This document shows, piece by piece, positions 1 through 8,273 of a stretch of DNA of 64,000 bases. A program made the translations under genes and the position numbers. The notes beneath the pieces are model-generated. The model worked only from the letters and a program-made list of their open reading frames with translations. It had not been told where the DNA came from and ran no database searches. The stretch spans positions 124,001 through 188,000 of the forward strand of contig CAWKCG010000001.1 of NCBI GenBank assembly GCA_963847965.1, written 5' to 3'. Every line of letters begins with the position of its first letter. Positions within the stretch are counted from its first letter, which is position 1. Source of the stretch: Palsa-504 sp963847965. GTDB lineage: Bacteria > Actinomycetota > Actinomycetes > Streptosporangiales > Streptosporangiaceae.

Positions 1-104
1 TGGCCGTTCACCGAGTTCACGTACGCCCCGCGCTGAGCGCGGGCCTGCCGCCTATGCCTGCATGGCCAGCGCGACGACCATGACCGGTCATCGGCCCGCG
101 AGCT

Positions 105-455
105 TTAAGGCACGACCTTGGGACCATCGACAACTGCGGCGTCGGAATGCTCCCTAATCGCGGTGACGACCGCAACTGGGTCATCAGGAGTAATGAACGG
201 CAGGATGGCGTGGCCGGTGTCGAGGATCAGCGCGGTTTTCTTGCCCGGGCGGCCCGGATCCAAACTGGCCCAGTAGCGCAGCGTGGTACTCCCCCAGATC
301 CGGCCCTTCCCGGTGAAGGCCCCGATGGGCACCCGGCGCACCTCACGGATGGCCTGATAGGGAATGCGCTTAGTACCCCACGGAAAGTAGTACCCGCGGA
401 TAAGCACCGCATCATCGGTGCATTCAATCCAGCGGTCGTTATACAAGGCGGCCAC
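105..455 (-). CDS. small PH-domain-like protein
   Basis: A 116-residue protein starting with GTG. It has no signal peptide or membrane segment, so it is probably cytoplasmic. Its alternating hydrophobic strands (GYYFPWGTKRIPY, STTLRYWASLD, KKTALILDTG) and the closing segment on positions such as FITPDDPVAVV resemble the bacterial PH-like fold of small actinobacterial proteins. A similar fold may be present in the tail of the 25.7 kb membrane protein and in the 61.6 kb protein. No catalytic motif is visible and the function is unknown. It is monocistronic. The family call is inferred from pattern and is not certain. Confidence 0.6.
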   Translation of the reverse strand: MAALYNDRWIECTDDAVLIRGYYFPWGTKRIPYQAIREVRRVPIGAFTGKGRIWGSTTLRYWASLDPGRPGKKTALILDTGHAILPFITPDDPVAVVTAIREHSDAAVVDGPKVVP

Positions 456-584
456 GTTCCAAGCATACGATCTGGGATAAGGGGCCTGTCGCTGCGGGGG
501 GCGGTCCGGAGCCGGTGTTGATACGTAGCCTCAGGACAAGCGAGAGCCTGGGATCTACCTAGCAAGCCGTTCCAGGTTGGCCGC

Positions 585-728
585 TCAGGTGCCTGGCCAG
601 GGCGGATCGATCGCATGGCGGCGTTCCGACAGTGCCTCGCGGAAGGCGCCAATGTCAGCATCGGAGTGTGCGTCGGCCAGGGTCACGGTCTCGGCCAGGA
701 GGCTCTCGCGCCATTTGGCAGTGACACC
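585..728 (-). pseudogene. possible short gene remnant behind the acetyltransferase
   Basis: On the minus strand, in the same frame as the preceding acetyltransferase and after its stop, about 47 codons stay open with host-like codon use (TAKWRESLLAETVTLADAH, then ADIGAFREALSERR) and end in TGA. There is no ATG, GTG or TTG near the beginning, so it looks like the tail of a lost gene. It matches nothing I recognise and may be chance. Confidence 0.22.
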
Positions 729-749
729 GGTGCGTAGCCTATGGCGGGC

Positions 750-1286
750 TCAGCGGCCCAGCGGGAGCGTGGTGACGAGCACGTCGGATACGGGCTCCTC
801 GGCACGCTCGCCGCGCGTGCGGGCTATTTTGCGCCAGCCCCATTTCCGGAAGGCATCCTGGGCCGACGTAGCCGTCGGCAGCACGGTAACCGCCGCGCGC
901 TCCTCGGGGCGGTTCCCAAGGATCAGGTCGTGCAGCGCCTGCCCGATGCCCTGCCGCCGCCATGACGCGCGGACCACGAGTTCGGCCAGCGCGAAGGTGC
1001 GGCCGGGATGCTCGGTGGTGATCTCGTCGGGCAGCGGGGTGGTCAGGTACCGCCACCAGGAGGTCGACGGTCGCAGCGGCATCCCGAACGCGTAGCCGAC
1101 CAGGTAGCCGCCGTGGCGGGCCTCAGCCAGGACGAAGCCCGGCTGCCGGCGCCGAACCCGGAAGCGTTCGGCGAAACGCTCGGCGTCATCGGCGTAAGCC
1201 TCGGCGTGCAGGGCGCGCAGTTCGTCCGCGTGCGCCGCAGCCTGCGTCCCGTCGAGTAGCTCGAACGTCACGCCGGGCGCGGACAC
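750..1286 (-). CDS. GNAT family N-acetyltransferase
   Basis: Probable acetyl-CoA-dependent N-acetyltransferase of 178 residues. The acetyl-CoA pyrophosphate-loop motif is seen as LAELVVRASWRRQGIGQALHD (Q/RxxGxG/A), preceded by the expected strand and followed by an AVTVLPTATSAQDAF..WGW segment typical of motif B. The start is taken as the GTG at 1286 because AGAAGG lies about 5 bases upstream; in-frame GTG codons at 1292 and 1331 are alternatives. The substrate cannot be told from sequence. It is transcribed away from the helicase gene at 1424 and has no obvious operon partner. Confidence 0.85.
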   Translation of the reverse strand: MSAPGVTFELLDGTQAAAHADELRALHAEAYADDAERFAERFRVRRRQPGFVLAEARHGGYLVGYAFGMPLRPSTSWWRYLTTPLPDEITTEHPGRTFALAELVVRASWRRQGIGQALHDLILGNRPEERAAVTVLPTATSAQDAFRKWGWRKIARTRGERAEEPVSDVLVTTLPLGR

Positions 1287-1423
1287 GACCACCTTCTCTC
1301 TTCGCTCCACCTGGCCCGAGGCATGCACCACAGTTCGTTCGGGAGAATCTGAATTTACCGGCCGCTAGCGTCGACCAGAGCCTGGCCGGCGCGGCGTACG
1401 GGATTCCGCCGACTCGCCTGGTT

Positions 1424-3457
1424 ATGTTCAGATGCATGTTCGATGAGGGCGACATTCTGGGCGGGCTGAACGAACAGCAGCGACGCGCGGTGATGCACCA
1501 GGGCGGGCCGCTGCTCGTGCTGGCCGGGGCGGGCACCGGCAAGACGCGGACGCTGGTGGCGCGGGCCGCGTGGCTGCGCTCCTGCCAGGAAGTGCCGGCC
1601 AGCCGGATCCTGCTGCTGACCTTCACCCGCCGGGCCGCCGGTGACATGCTCGCCCGGGCGGCGGCCTCGGGGTCTGGCGGAGATGGTTCGCCGGAGCGAA
1701 TCTGCGGCGGGACGTTCCACGCCATCGCGCACAAGATAATCCGCCAGCACGCGGAATCGTTCTCGCTGCCGCCCCAGTTCACCATCCTGGACCCGGCCGA
1801 CGTGACCGACCTGCTCGACGTGCTGCGCCCGGACCACGGCCTGGCCGACACCGGCCAGCGGACGCCCAGGGCGGCCACGTGCGCGGACATCTACACCCGG
1901 TGCGTGAGCACCGGGCGGCCGGTGAGCGAGGTCGTCACGGCCAGCTTCCCCTGGTGCGTCCCGTTCACCAGCCAGCTGTCCGGACTGTTCCGCGCCTATA
2001 CCGCGCGTAAGCGCGCCCGGCACCTGGTGGACTTCGATGACCTGCTGCTCCTCTGGCAGGCGGCGCTGGCCGACCGCACGGCCGGGCCGGTGCTGCGCGG
2101 CATGTTCAACGCGGTCCTGGTCGATGAGTACCAGGACGTCAACGCGGTACAGGCCAGCATCGTGCGGCTGCTGCAGCCGGACGGGCAGCAGCTGACCTGC
2201 GTCGGCGACGACGCGCAGGCCATCTACGGGTTCCGCGGCGCCGACCCGGCGCACCTGCGGCAGCTGGCCGACGACTACCCCGGCCTGGACATCGTCCGGC
2301 TGGACCGCAACTACCGGTCCCGGCAGGGGGTGCTGGACCTCGCGAACCTCATCCGCCCCTCGGAGCCGGGGCTTGGCCTGGTGCTGACCGGCGACCGCGG
2401 CCCCGGACGGCCGCCGCTGCTGGTCCGCTGCCACGACGAGTCCACCCAGGCGCGGGAGATCTGCGCGCGGGTGCTCGACGCCTACGAGGAAGGCACCGCG
2501 CTGCGGGATCAGGCCGTGCTCGTCCGCGCCTCGCACCACAGCGACATCCTTGAAATCGAGCTCAGCGCCCGCCATATCCCCTACGTGAAATACGGCGGGC
2601 TCCGGTTCACCGATACCGCTCACGTCAGGGACTTCCTCGCCGTGGCCAGGATCCTGGCCAATCCCGCCGACGAGCTGGCCTGGTTCCGGCTCCTGCGCCT
2701 GCACGAGGGCATCGGCCCGGTCCATGCCCGCCGTATCCTCGACGCCCTTGTTTCCGGACAGGACCTGCCCGGTGGCTGGCAGCAGGCCGCCGGGATCGTC
2801 CCGGCGCGGTCCCGGGCCGCGCTGGCGGCTACCCTCGGCCAGCTCGCCACGGCCGCGGGTGAGCCCGCCGCCACCCAGGCCGCTGTGGTCCTCGCGCTGC
2901 TGGACCCGCTGATCCGCGCCCGCTACGCCGACTCCGCGGCCCGCCTGGCCGACCTGCGCCGGCTCGCCGACGCGGCCGCCGCCCACCCGTCGCTGCACGA
3001 CGCGCTCGCCGAGCTGACCCTGGACCCGCCGGTTTCCGCCTCCGACCTGGCGGGACCGCCCCGCCTGGACGAGGACTACCTGACCATCTCCACCATCCAC
3101 GCCGCCAAGGGCCTGGAGTGGCCGATCGTGCACGTGCCCCACCTTGTGGACGGCGCGCTGCCCAGCGACATGGCGCTCGGTGACCCGGGCGGGCTCGCCG
3201 AGGAGCACCGCCTGTTCTACGTCGCGCTGACCCGGGCCCGCGACCACCTGTACCTGTACGTGCCGCTGCGGCTGCACATTCACCGGCGCGGCCGCGACGA
3301 CCGGCACGGCCTCGGCCAGGTCACCCGCTTCCTCCACCCGCGGGCCCTGGCCGCCTGCGGCAGCGCCACCGCGGCCCGGCCGACCCCGCCGCTGCCCGTG
3401 GCCGGTCCCCTCGCCGTCAAGGTCGACGCGGCACTCGGCTCGCTGTGGGACGGCTGA
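1424..3457 (+). CDS. UvrD/PcrA-like superfamily 1 DNA helicase
   Basis: ATP-dependent 3'-5' DNA helicase of 677 residues. The superfamily 1 motifs appear in order: Q motif region LNEQQRRAV, Walker A GAGTGKTRT, motif Ia LLTFTRRAA, Walker B LVDEYQDVN, motif III VGDDAQAIYGFRGA, motif IV LDRNYRS, motif V TISTIHAAKGLEWPIVHV and motif VI LFYVALTRARDHLYLY. It lacks the long C-terminal extension of classical UvrD/PcrA, so it is a compact paralogue, likely in DNA repair or recombination. ATG at 1424 or the in-frame ATG at 1436 may be used. Its end lies 18 bases from the convergent kinase gene. Confidence 0.95.
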   Translation: MFRCMFDEGDILGGLNEQQRRAVMHQGGPLLVLAGAGTGKTRTLVARAAWLRSCQEVPASRILLLTFTRRAAGDMLARAAASGSGGDGSPERICGGTFHAIAHKIIRQHAESFSLPPQFTILDPADVTDLLDVLRPDHGLADTGQRTPRAATCADIYTRCVSTGRPVSEVVTASFPWCVPFTSQLSGLFRAYTARKRARHLVDFDDLLLLWQAALADRTAGPVLRGMFNAVLVDEYQDVNAVQASIVRLLQPDGQQLTCVGDDAQAIYGFRGADPAHLRQLADDYPGLDIVRLDRNYRSRQGVLDLANLIRPSEPGLGLVLTGDRGPGRPPLLVRCHDESTQAREICARVLDAYEEGTALRDQAVLVRASHHSDILEIELSARHIPYVKYGGLRFTDTAHVRDFLAVARILANPADELAWFRLLRLHEGIGPVHARRILDALVSGQDLPGGWQQAAGIVPARSRAALAATLGQLATAAGEPAATQAAVVLALLDPLIRARYADSAARLADLRRLADAAAAHPSLHDALAELTLDPPVSASDLAGPPRLDEDYLTISTIHAAKGLEWPIVHVPHLVDGALPSDMALGDPGGLAEEHRLFYVALTRARDHLYLYVPLRLHIHRRGRDDRHGLGQVTRFLHPRALAACGSATAARPTPPLPVAGPLAVKVDAALGSLWDG

Positions 3458-3475
3458 CTGCCTCGGGCTCTGTGA

Positions 3476-5083
3476 TCAGGTCCTTTGCAGGGTGGCGACG
3501 TTCTGCTCGCCGCCGCCGGTCCAGCGATAGGCCAGCTTCGCGCCGTGCAGCGTGAAGGTCACGGTCCCCGCCACGCACTGCGAGGTCTCTGGCTCGTTGA
3601 AGGTGAGCACCGTGGCCGCTTTGCCGGTCAGGGTCAGCGTGTTGACGCAGCTCTGGTTGGTTTCGGAGATGGTCGTCGCGCCGGTCACGAACGTGAACGT
3701 GATCGGGTTCGTCAGCCCGACGCCGGGTACCCCGATGACGGAGATCGTCGCCGTACCGGTCCAGGTGCCAGCGAACGCGGACGGGATCGTGGGACCTGTG
3801 GCCGGTGCGGTCGTGCCCTGGACGGTGGTCGGCTGCGCCGTGGGGGGCGCCGAAGTGCTGCTGCGGCCAGCACCGGAGGTGGAGCCGGTGGCGGCCGATC
3901 CACGGGACGGCGGCGATCCCCTGGTCAACAGCAGGGCGCCGACGACGATGAGGGCGACCACCACTGCGCCGCCGGTGGCGGCTACCGCCAGCCCTCGCCT
4001 GGACCGCGGTGACCTGGCCGGAGGCCCGGACGGCGGGGTCGACCCAGCCTGCGGGAGCGGGGATGCGGCCATCGCGGGGACCGAGTCGGCGGGATAGGCC
4101 GGGCCTGCTTGATAGGCCGGCCCTGCGGGGTAGGCCGGGCCTGCTTGATAGGCCGGGCCTGCGGGGTAGGCCGGGCCTGCTTGATAGGCCGGGCCTGTGG
4201 GATAGGCCAGGCCTATCGGGGCGGTCGGGATGGCCTCGTCGGCGCGGGCCACCGGTTTCGTGCCCGCGGCGGGAAACTGGACCGACGGGTCGACGAGGCG
4301 GAGCAAGAGATCGCGGGCACTCGGCCGGCGCTGCGGGTCCTTCTCCAGGCATTCCCTGACCGCCGGGACCAGCGACGCCGACAGGCCGGTGAGATCCGGC
4401 TCGCTGTACATGATGCGGTGCATGACGGCCGGCACCGTATCGGTGCCGAACGCCGACCGGCCGGTGGCGGCGTAGATCATGGTCACGCCCCACGCCCAGA
4501 CGTCGACGGCGCTGGTTGGCCGCGCTCCGGCGAGCTGCTCCGGGGCCATGTAGGAAGGGGTCCCGATGATCCCGCTGGTCATCGTCGACACGTCGGTGAG
4601 GCGGGCGATGCCAAAGTCGACGACGCGAGGGCCGTCCGGGCCGAGCAGGACGTTGGCCGGCTTGAAGTCGCGGTGCACGACCCCGGCGCCGTGTATCGCG
4701 GTCAGCGCGGTGGCCGTCCCCACGGCCAGGCGCTGCAGTTCGCCCTCACGCAGCGGGCCGCTGGCCATCACGCGTTCCTGGAGCGACGGCCCGTCGATGA
4801 ACTCGCTGACGACGTAGCGCAGGTCGCCCTCGGCCGACGCCTCGATGACGCCCGCGGTGACGAACGGCTGAACCTGATGGATCGCGTCGAGCTCACGGCC
4901 CAGCCGCTCGAGGACCGTGGGATCGACGCTCGACCGCAGCACCTTGACGGCGACCCGCTCTTCCCCGGGCCCCGTGCCGCGGCCAAGGTAGACGATGCCC
5001 TGGCCGCCCTCGCCGAGCCTTCCGAGCAGCTCGAAGCGGCCTAGCCTCAGGGGATCGCCAGGCTCCAGCGGTTTCGGCGGCAT
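3476..5083 (-). CDS. transmembrane serine/threonine protein kinase with extracytoplasmic tail
   Basis: Hanks-type kinase of 535 residues. The catalytic domain covers about residues 13-270, with glycine loop LGEGGQGIVYLG, VAVKVL lysine, HRDFKPANVLL catalytic loop, DFG and APEQ. A low-complexity linker of alternating AGPAYP/AGPAYQ units follows (about residues 290-335), then a basic stop and one transmembrane helix (GLAVAATGGAVVVALIVVG), then a Ser/Thr-rich stalk and a roughly 100-residue beta-rich extracytoplasmic domain with cysteines. No PASTA repeats are present. GGAG lies 6 bases upstream of the ATG. It probably senses an external signal; the ligand is unknown. Confidence 0.93.
   Translation of the reverse strand: MPPKPLEPGDPLRLGRFELLGRLGEGGQGIVYLGRGTGPGEERVAVKVLRSSVDPTVLERLGRELDAIHQVQPFVTAGVIEASAEGDLRYVVSEFIDGPSLQERVMASGPLREGELQRLAVGTATALTAIHGAGVVHRDFKPANVLLGPDGPRVVDFGIARLTDVSTMTSGIIGTPSYMAPEQLAGARPTSAVDVWAWGVTMIYAATGRSAFGTDTVPAVMHRIMYSEPDLTGLSASLVPAVRECLEKDPQRRPSARDLLLRLVDPSVQFPAAGTKPVARADEAIPTAPIGLAYPTGPAYQAGPAYPAGPAYQAGPAYPAGPAYQAGPAYPADSVPAMAASPLPQAGSTPPSGPPARSPRSRRGLAVAATGGAVVVALIVVGALLLTRGSPPSRGSAATGSTSGAGRSSTSAPPTAQPTTVQGTTAPATGPTIPSAFAGTWTGTATISVIGVPGVGLTNPITFTFVTGATTISETNQSCVNTLTLTGKAATVLTFNEPETSQCVAGTVTFTLHGAKLAYRWTGGGEQNVATLQRT
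4090..4215. repeat. short tandem repeat inside kinase linker
   Basis: About six to seven 18-base units of GCCGGGCCTGCTTGATAG / GCCGGGCCTGCGGGGTAG type alternate to form a 36-base period. On the coding (minus) strand they specify the repeated Ala-Gly-Pro-Ala-Tyr-Pro/Gln linker of the kinase. Near-identity of the units suggests slippage-prone DNA and variable linker length between strains. Confidence 0.8.
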
Positions 5084-5243
5084 CGCTTCTCCGGATCGCT
5101 AGGCAGTTACGACAACGCTGCCGTAATTCCCGGTGTCCCGCAACGTGGATGAGGAACCGCGTAAGTCCTGGCTACTCGGGCGGAACCGCATAACGGGCGA
5201 GCGCGTCCAAAGGTCAGTTTTCCGGACTTCGGGGTGAGGGACC

Positions 5244-5684
5244 ATGAACAGTTTGCGTACGTGCGCCTGCCTGCTGGCCACCGTGGCGCTAGCCGGGTGC
5301 GCGACGGTAGGCGCCGTCGGCCAGGGCGGTCGGCACGCACCGGCGACTGGCCACTTGACCGGCACGTTCGTCATGGAAGGCGGCCCGCTGGGTCCGCAGG
5401 GGCAGCAGCCAGCGGAGCGGCCCATCCCGGGCACGGTGACCTTGACCGGTAGCGGTCACCATGTGGTCAGCATCCGGGTTGGGAACTCGGGCAGGTTCTC
5501 CGCGTGGCTGTCGCCTGGCCGGTACCAGGTTTCCGGCCGGACGCCTGAGATCGAGCAAGCCACCACGGTCCAGGCGGGCAACGGAAGCGCGCCAGGTCGG
5601 GAACTGCCGTGCTCGCAGCCCCTGGCCGTCACCATCGCGGCCGCGCATACCGCCTCCATCACGCTAACCTGCATCGTGCCCTGA
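5244..5684 (+). CDS. small secreted lipoprotein
   Basis: A 146-residue protein with a lipoprotein signal peptide: a short charged start, hydrophobic TCACLLATVALAG and a lipobox LAGC with Cys around residue 19. The mature part has a beta-rich pattern (GTFVMEGGPLGPQG, GTVTLTG, VVSIRVGNSGRFSAWLSPG, RYQVSGRTPEI), like carboxypeptidase-regulatory or transthyretin-like surface domains, and two further cysteines near the end (LPCSQ, TLTCIVP). GTGAGGG precedes the ATG. It probably sits on the outer face of the membrane; function unknown. Confidence 0.82.
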   Translation: MNSLRTCACLLATVALAGCATVGAVGQGGRHAPATGHLTGTFVMEGGPLGPQGQQPAERPIPGTVTLTGSGHHVVSIRVGNSGRFSAWLSPGRYQVSGRTPEIEQATTVQAGNGSAPGRELPCSQPLAVTIAAAHTASITLTCIVP

Positions 5685-5734
5685 CTGCGACCCGTGCTGC
5701 GGTACTTCGCCGACCTTCCCGGGTCCTTCCGCCG

Positions 5735-5800
5735 CGATGATATTTGATATACCATCCTGCTGACCAGCAGGACAGGGCGGCACCCAGCCAGCAGGCTGGA
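5735..5800. promoter_or_regulatory. AT-rich promoter/operator region of the SDR-permease operon
   Basis: Upstream of the operon starting at 5896 there is an AT-rich patch (GATATTTGATATACCAT, from 5737) in otherwise GC-rich DNA, followed by two perfect short palindromes: CCTGCTG-AC-CAGCAGG (5756-5771) and CCAGCC-AGCA-GGCTGG (5784-5799). The patch looks like a -10/operator zone, and the palindromes could be a repressor site or leader hairpins. No cognate regulator lies next to it. Confidence 0.4.
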
Positions 5801-5895
5801 CGTACCTACCGACCCAGCCTTGCGCCACGCGGTAGCTCAGGCGAAAGGAACACGCCAGCCGGGCATCACGCTGTAGCGAGACGGAAGGGGTTACG

Positions 5896-6711
5896 GTGGA
5901 CCTGCGGCTAGACGGGAAGGTCGCCTTCGTCACCGGCGCCAGCAAGGGCATCGGGCGGTGCGTGGCCGAATCCCTGGCCCGCGAGGGCAGCAACGTGGTC
6001 ATGACGGCCCGCAACGCGGGCCCGCTGGAAGCCGCCGCGGAGAAGATCGCCGCCGAGACGGGCCGGGCGGTGCTGCCGCTCGCCGGGGACATGAGCATGA
6101 CCGCCGACGTGCAGCGGTGCGTCGATGCCACCCTGGAGCGCTTCGGCGCCATCGACATCCTGGTCACCTGCGCGGGCAGCTCGCCGGGCGGCCTGCTCGA
6201 GGACCTGACCGAAGAGCAGTGGATGTCGAGCCTGAACCTGAAGTTCATGGGCTACGTGCGCTCCGTGCGCGCGGTCATCCCGCACATGCGCCGGCGCGGC
6301 GAGGGCGCGATCGTCCTCGTCGTCGGCAACGACGGCCTCAAGCCAAGCTACTGGGAGATGACCGCCGGCGTGGCGAACGCCGCGGACATCAACTTCGCCT
6401 CCTCCGTCGCCGAGCAGTACGGCCGGTACGGGGTCCGCATCAACACCGTCAACCCCGGCCCGGTGAACACCGACCGGTGGGACACGCTGGAGCGCGCCTT
6501 CGCCCGCGACAAGGGCGTCACGCAAGACCGCGCGCACGACCTGGCCCAGGAGTCCATCCCCTTCGGCCGGATCTGCGAGCCGGAAGAGGTCGCCGCGCTG
6601 GTGACGTTCCTCGCCTCGCCGCTGGCGAGCTTCATCAACGGCGCCCACATCCCCATCGACGGGGCGCAACGCAAGGCAATCATGGACGTAAGGGAGCCTC
6701 GCCATGAGTGA
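5896..6711 (+). CDS. SDR-fold oxidoreductase-like protein lacking YxxxK
   Basis: Short-chain dehydrogenase/reductase-fold protein of 271 residues, GTG start. The Rossmann cofactor motif is clear (VTGASKGIGR, residues about 12-21), with AGDMS and the CAGSSPGG (NAG-like) strand, and the C-terminal INTVNPGPVNTDRW segment is well kept. Where classical enzymes carry YxxxK, this protein reads MTAGVANAADIN around residues 155-166, giving Ala and Asn at the Tyr and Lys positions. It may therefore bind NAD(P) without standard catalysis, or use other residues. Its end overlaps the permease start by 8 bases, so the two are translationally coupled. Confidence 0.88.
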   Translation: MDLRLDGKVAFVTGASKGIGRCVAESLAREGSNVVMTARNAGPLEAAAEKIAAETGRAVLPLAGDMSMTADVQRCVDATLERFGAIDILVTCAGSSPGGLLEDLTEEQWMSSLNLKFMGYVRSVRAVIPHMRRRGEGAIVLVVGNDGLKPSYWEMTAGVANAADINFASSVAEQYGRYGVRINTVNPGPVNTDRWDTLERAFARDKGVTQDRAHDLAQESIPFGRICEPEEVAALVTFLASPLASFINGAHIPIDGAQRKAIMDVREPRHE

Positions 6712-8182
6712 CGCTGCCGCCACCGCGGAGGTGCGGCCGCTTCAAGTCGAGATGAACGGGATCAACGTCATCTCCGAGAACGAGCGCAAGGGGAACCCGC
6801 GGGACCTGTTCTGGCCGTGGTTCGCCGCGAACATCTCGGTGCTCGGCCTGTCCTACGGCGCGTTCGAGCTGAGCTTCGGCATCTCGTTCGTCCAGGCGCT
6901 GATCGTCGGCGTGGTCGGGATCGTGGTGTCCTTCCTGGCCTGCGGGTTCATCGCGGTGGCGGGCAAGAGGGGCTCGGCGCCGACGATGGTGCTGAGCCGG
7001 GCCGCGTTCGGCGTCAACGGCAACAAGCTCCCCACGGTGGTCTCCTGGCTGCTGACCGTGGGCTGGGAGACCGTGCTGGTCATCTTGGCCACGCTGGCCA
7101 CCGCGACCGTGTTCCACCGCGTGGGCGTGGGCGGCGGCGACGGCACGAAGGTCATCGCGCTGATCCTGGTGGTGGCGCTGACCATCTTCGGCGGCGTGAT
7201 GGGCTTCGACCTGATCATGCGGCTGCAGGCCTGGATCACCATCGTGACCGGGGTGTTCACGGTGGTGTTCATCGCGCTGGTGGCGGACAAGATCCACTGG
7301 CACGCCGTGTCCGCCATCCACGGCGGCTCGGCCCAGGACCTGATCGGGGCGCTGGTGTTCACCATGACCGGCTTCGGGCTCGGCTGGGTGAACTGCGCCG
7401 CCGACTACTCGCGCTACCTGCCGCGGCGCGCGTCGGGCTCGGGGGTGGTCGGCTGGACCACCTTCGCCTCGTCCATCGCGCCGATCTTCCTGCTGCTGTT
7501 CGGCCTGCTGCTGGCCGGCTCGTCCTCTTCCCTGAGCTCGGCGATCGGTGCCAACCCGATCGGGGCGCTGACCACCCTGCTGCCGACGTGGTTCCTGGTG
7601 CCGTTCGCCATCGTGGCCGTGCTCGGGCTGATCGGCGGCTCGGTGCTCGACATCTACTCCTCCGGGCTGGCCCTGCTCACCCTGGGCGTGCGGCTGCCGC
7701 GGTACAAGGCCGCGCTGATCGATGGCACCGTGATGACCGCGGGCACCATCTACGTGGTGTTCTTCACGACCAACTTCATCGGCCAGTTCGAAGGCTTCCT
7801 GATCACGCTCGGCGTGCCGATCGCGGCCTGGTGCGGGGTCATGCTGGCGGACATCGCGCTGCGCCGGCGCGACTACGCCGAGCCGGAACTGTTCAGCACG
7901 GCCGGCCGCTACGGCGACATCCGGTGGGGTCCGGTCCTGGCGGTCGTGGTGGCCACGGTCATCGGCTGGGGCCTGGTCACCAACACCGCGGCGAGCTGGC
8001 TGACCTGGCAGGGTTACCTGCTCAGCGCGTTCGGCCTGGGCGGCAAGACCGGCGCCTGGGCGTACGCCAACCTCGGCGTGCTGGTGGCGCTGGCCATCGG
8101 CTTCGTTGCGCACCTGCTGCTCGGGCGTGCGGTCGTGCGAGCGGAAGAAGCAGCGCCACTCCCGGTCGCCGCGACCGCGTAG
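6704..8182 (+). CDS. NCS1-family cytosine/purine-type permease
   Basis: Integral membrane transporter of 492 residues with about 12 hydrophobic segments, of the nucleobase:cation symporter-1 family. The signature areas are WPWFAANIS near the start of helix 1 (NCS1 proteins typically have a W..N/A motif here), SRAAFGVNGN at the helix 3 region and MTGFGLGWVNCAADYSRYLPR around helix 6. NCS1 members import nucleobases, allantoin, hydantoins or thiamine precursors with H+ or Na+. The start overlaps the SDR gene, and a flavoprotein gene follows, suggesting uptake and modification of one small N-heterocycle or related compound; the substrate is not deducible. Confidence 0.93.
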   Translation: MSDAAATAEVRPLQVEMNGINVISENERKGNPRDLFWPWFAANISVLGLSYGAFELSFGISFVQALIVGVVGIVVSFLACGFIAVAGKRGSAPTMVLSRAAFGVNGNKLPTVVSWLLTVGWETVLVILATLATATVFHRVGVGGGDGTKVIALILVVALTIFGGVMGFDLIMRLQAWITIVTGVFTVVFIALVADKIHWHAVSAIHGGSAQDLIGALVFTMTGFGLGWVNCAADYSRYLPRRASGSGVVGWTTFASSIAPIFLLLFGLLLAGSSSSLSSAIGANPIGALTTLLPTWFLVPFAIVAVLGLIGGSVLDIYSSGLALLTLGVRLPRYKAALIDGTVMTAGTIYVVFFTTNFIGQFEGFLITLGVPIAAWCGVMLADIALRRRDYAEPELFSTAGRYGDIRWGPVLAVVVATVIGWGLVTNTAASWLTWQGYLLSAFGLGGKTGAWAYANLGVLVALAIGFVAHLLLGRAVVRAEEAAPLPVAATA

Positions 8183-8273
8183 GCCTGGCTGCCCGCAGCC
8201 GCACCCGTCCAACACGCCGGAAGCATCGTCCCCGGCGACTGAGCGGACCCGGGGCGAGGTTATCCTCGCGGTC

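Noticed and set aside
1..36. Open frame reading WPFTEFTYAPR and stop at the window start
   Set aside because: Eleven codons are too few to support a partial gene, even though a gene end at the border is possible.
147..521. Plus-strand frame over the PH-like gene
   Set aside because: It is the complement shadow of the minus-strand gene, with no motif or ribosome site.
1355..3337. 660-codon minus-strand frame antisense to the helicase
   Set aside because: Long antisense frames are usual in DNA with high third-position GC; the composition is low-complexity Gly/Arg/Val and the plus strand carries all helicase motifs.
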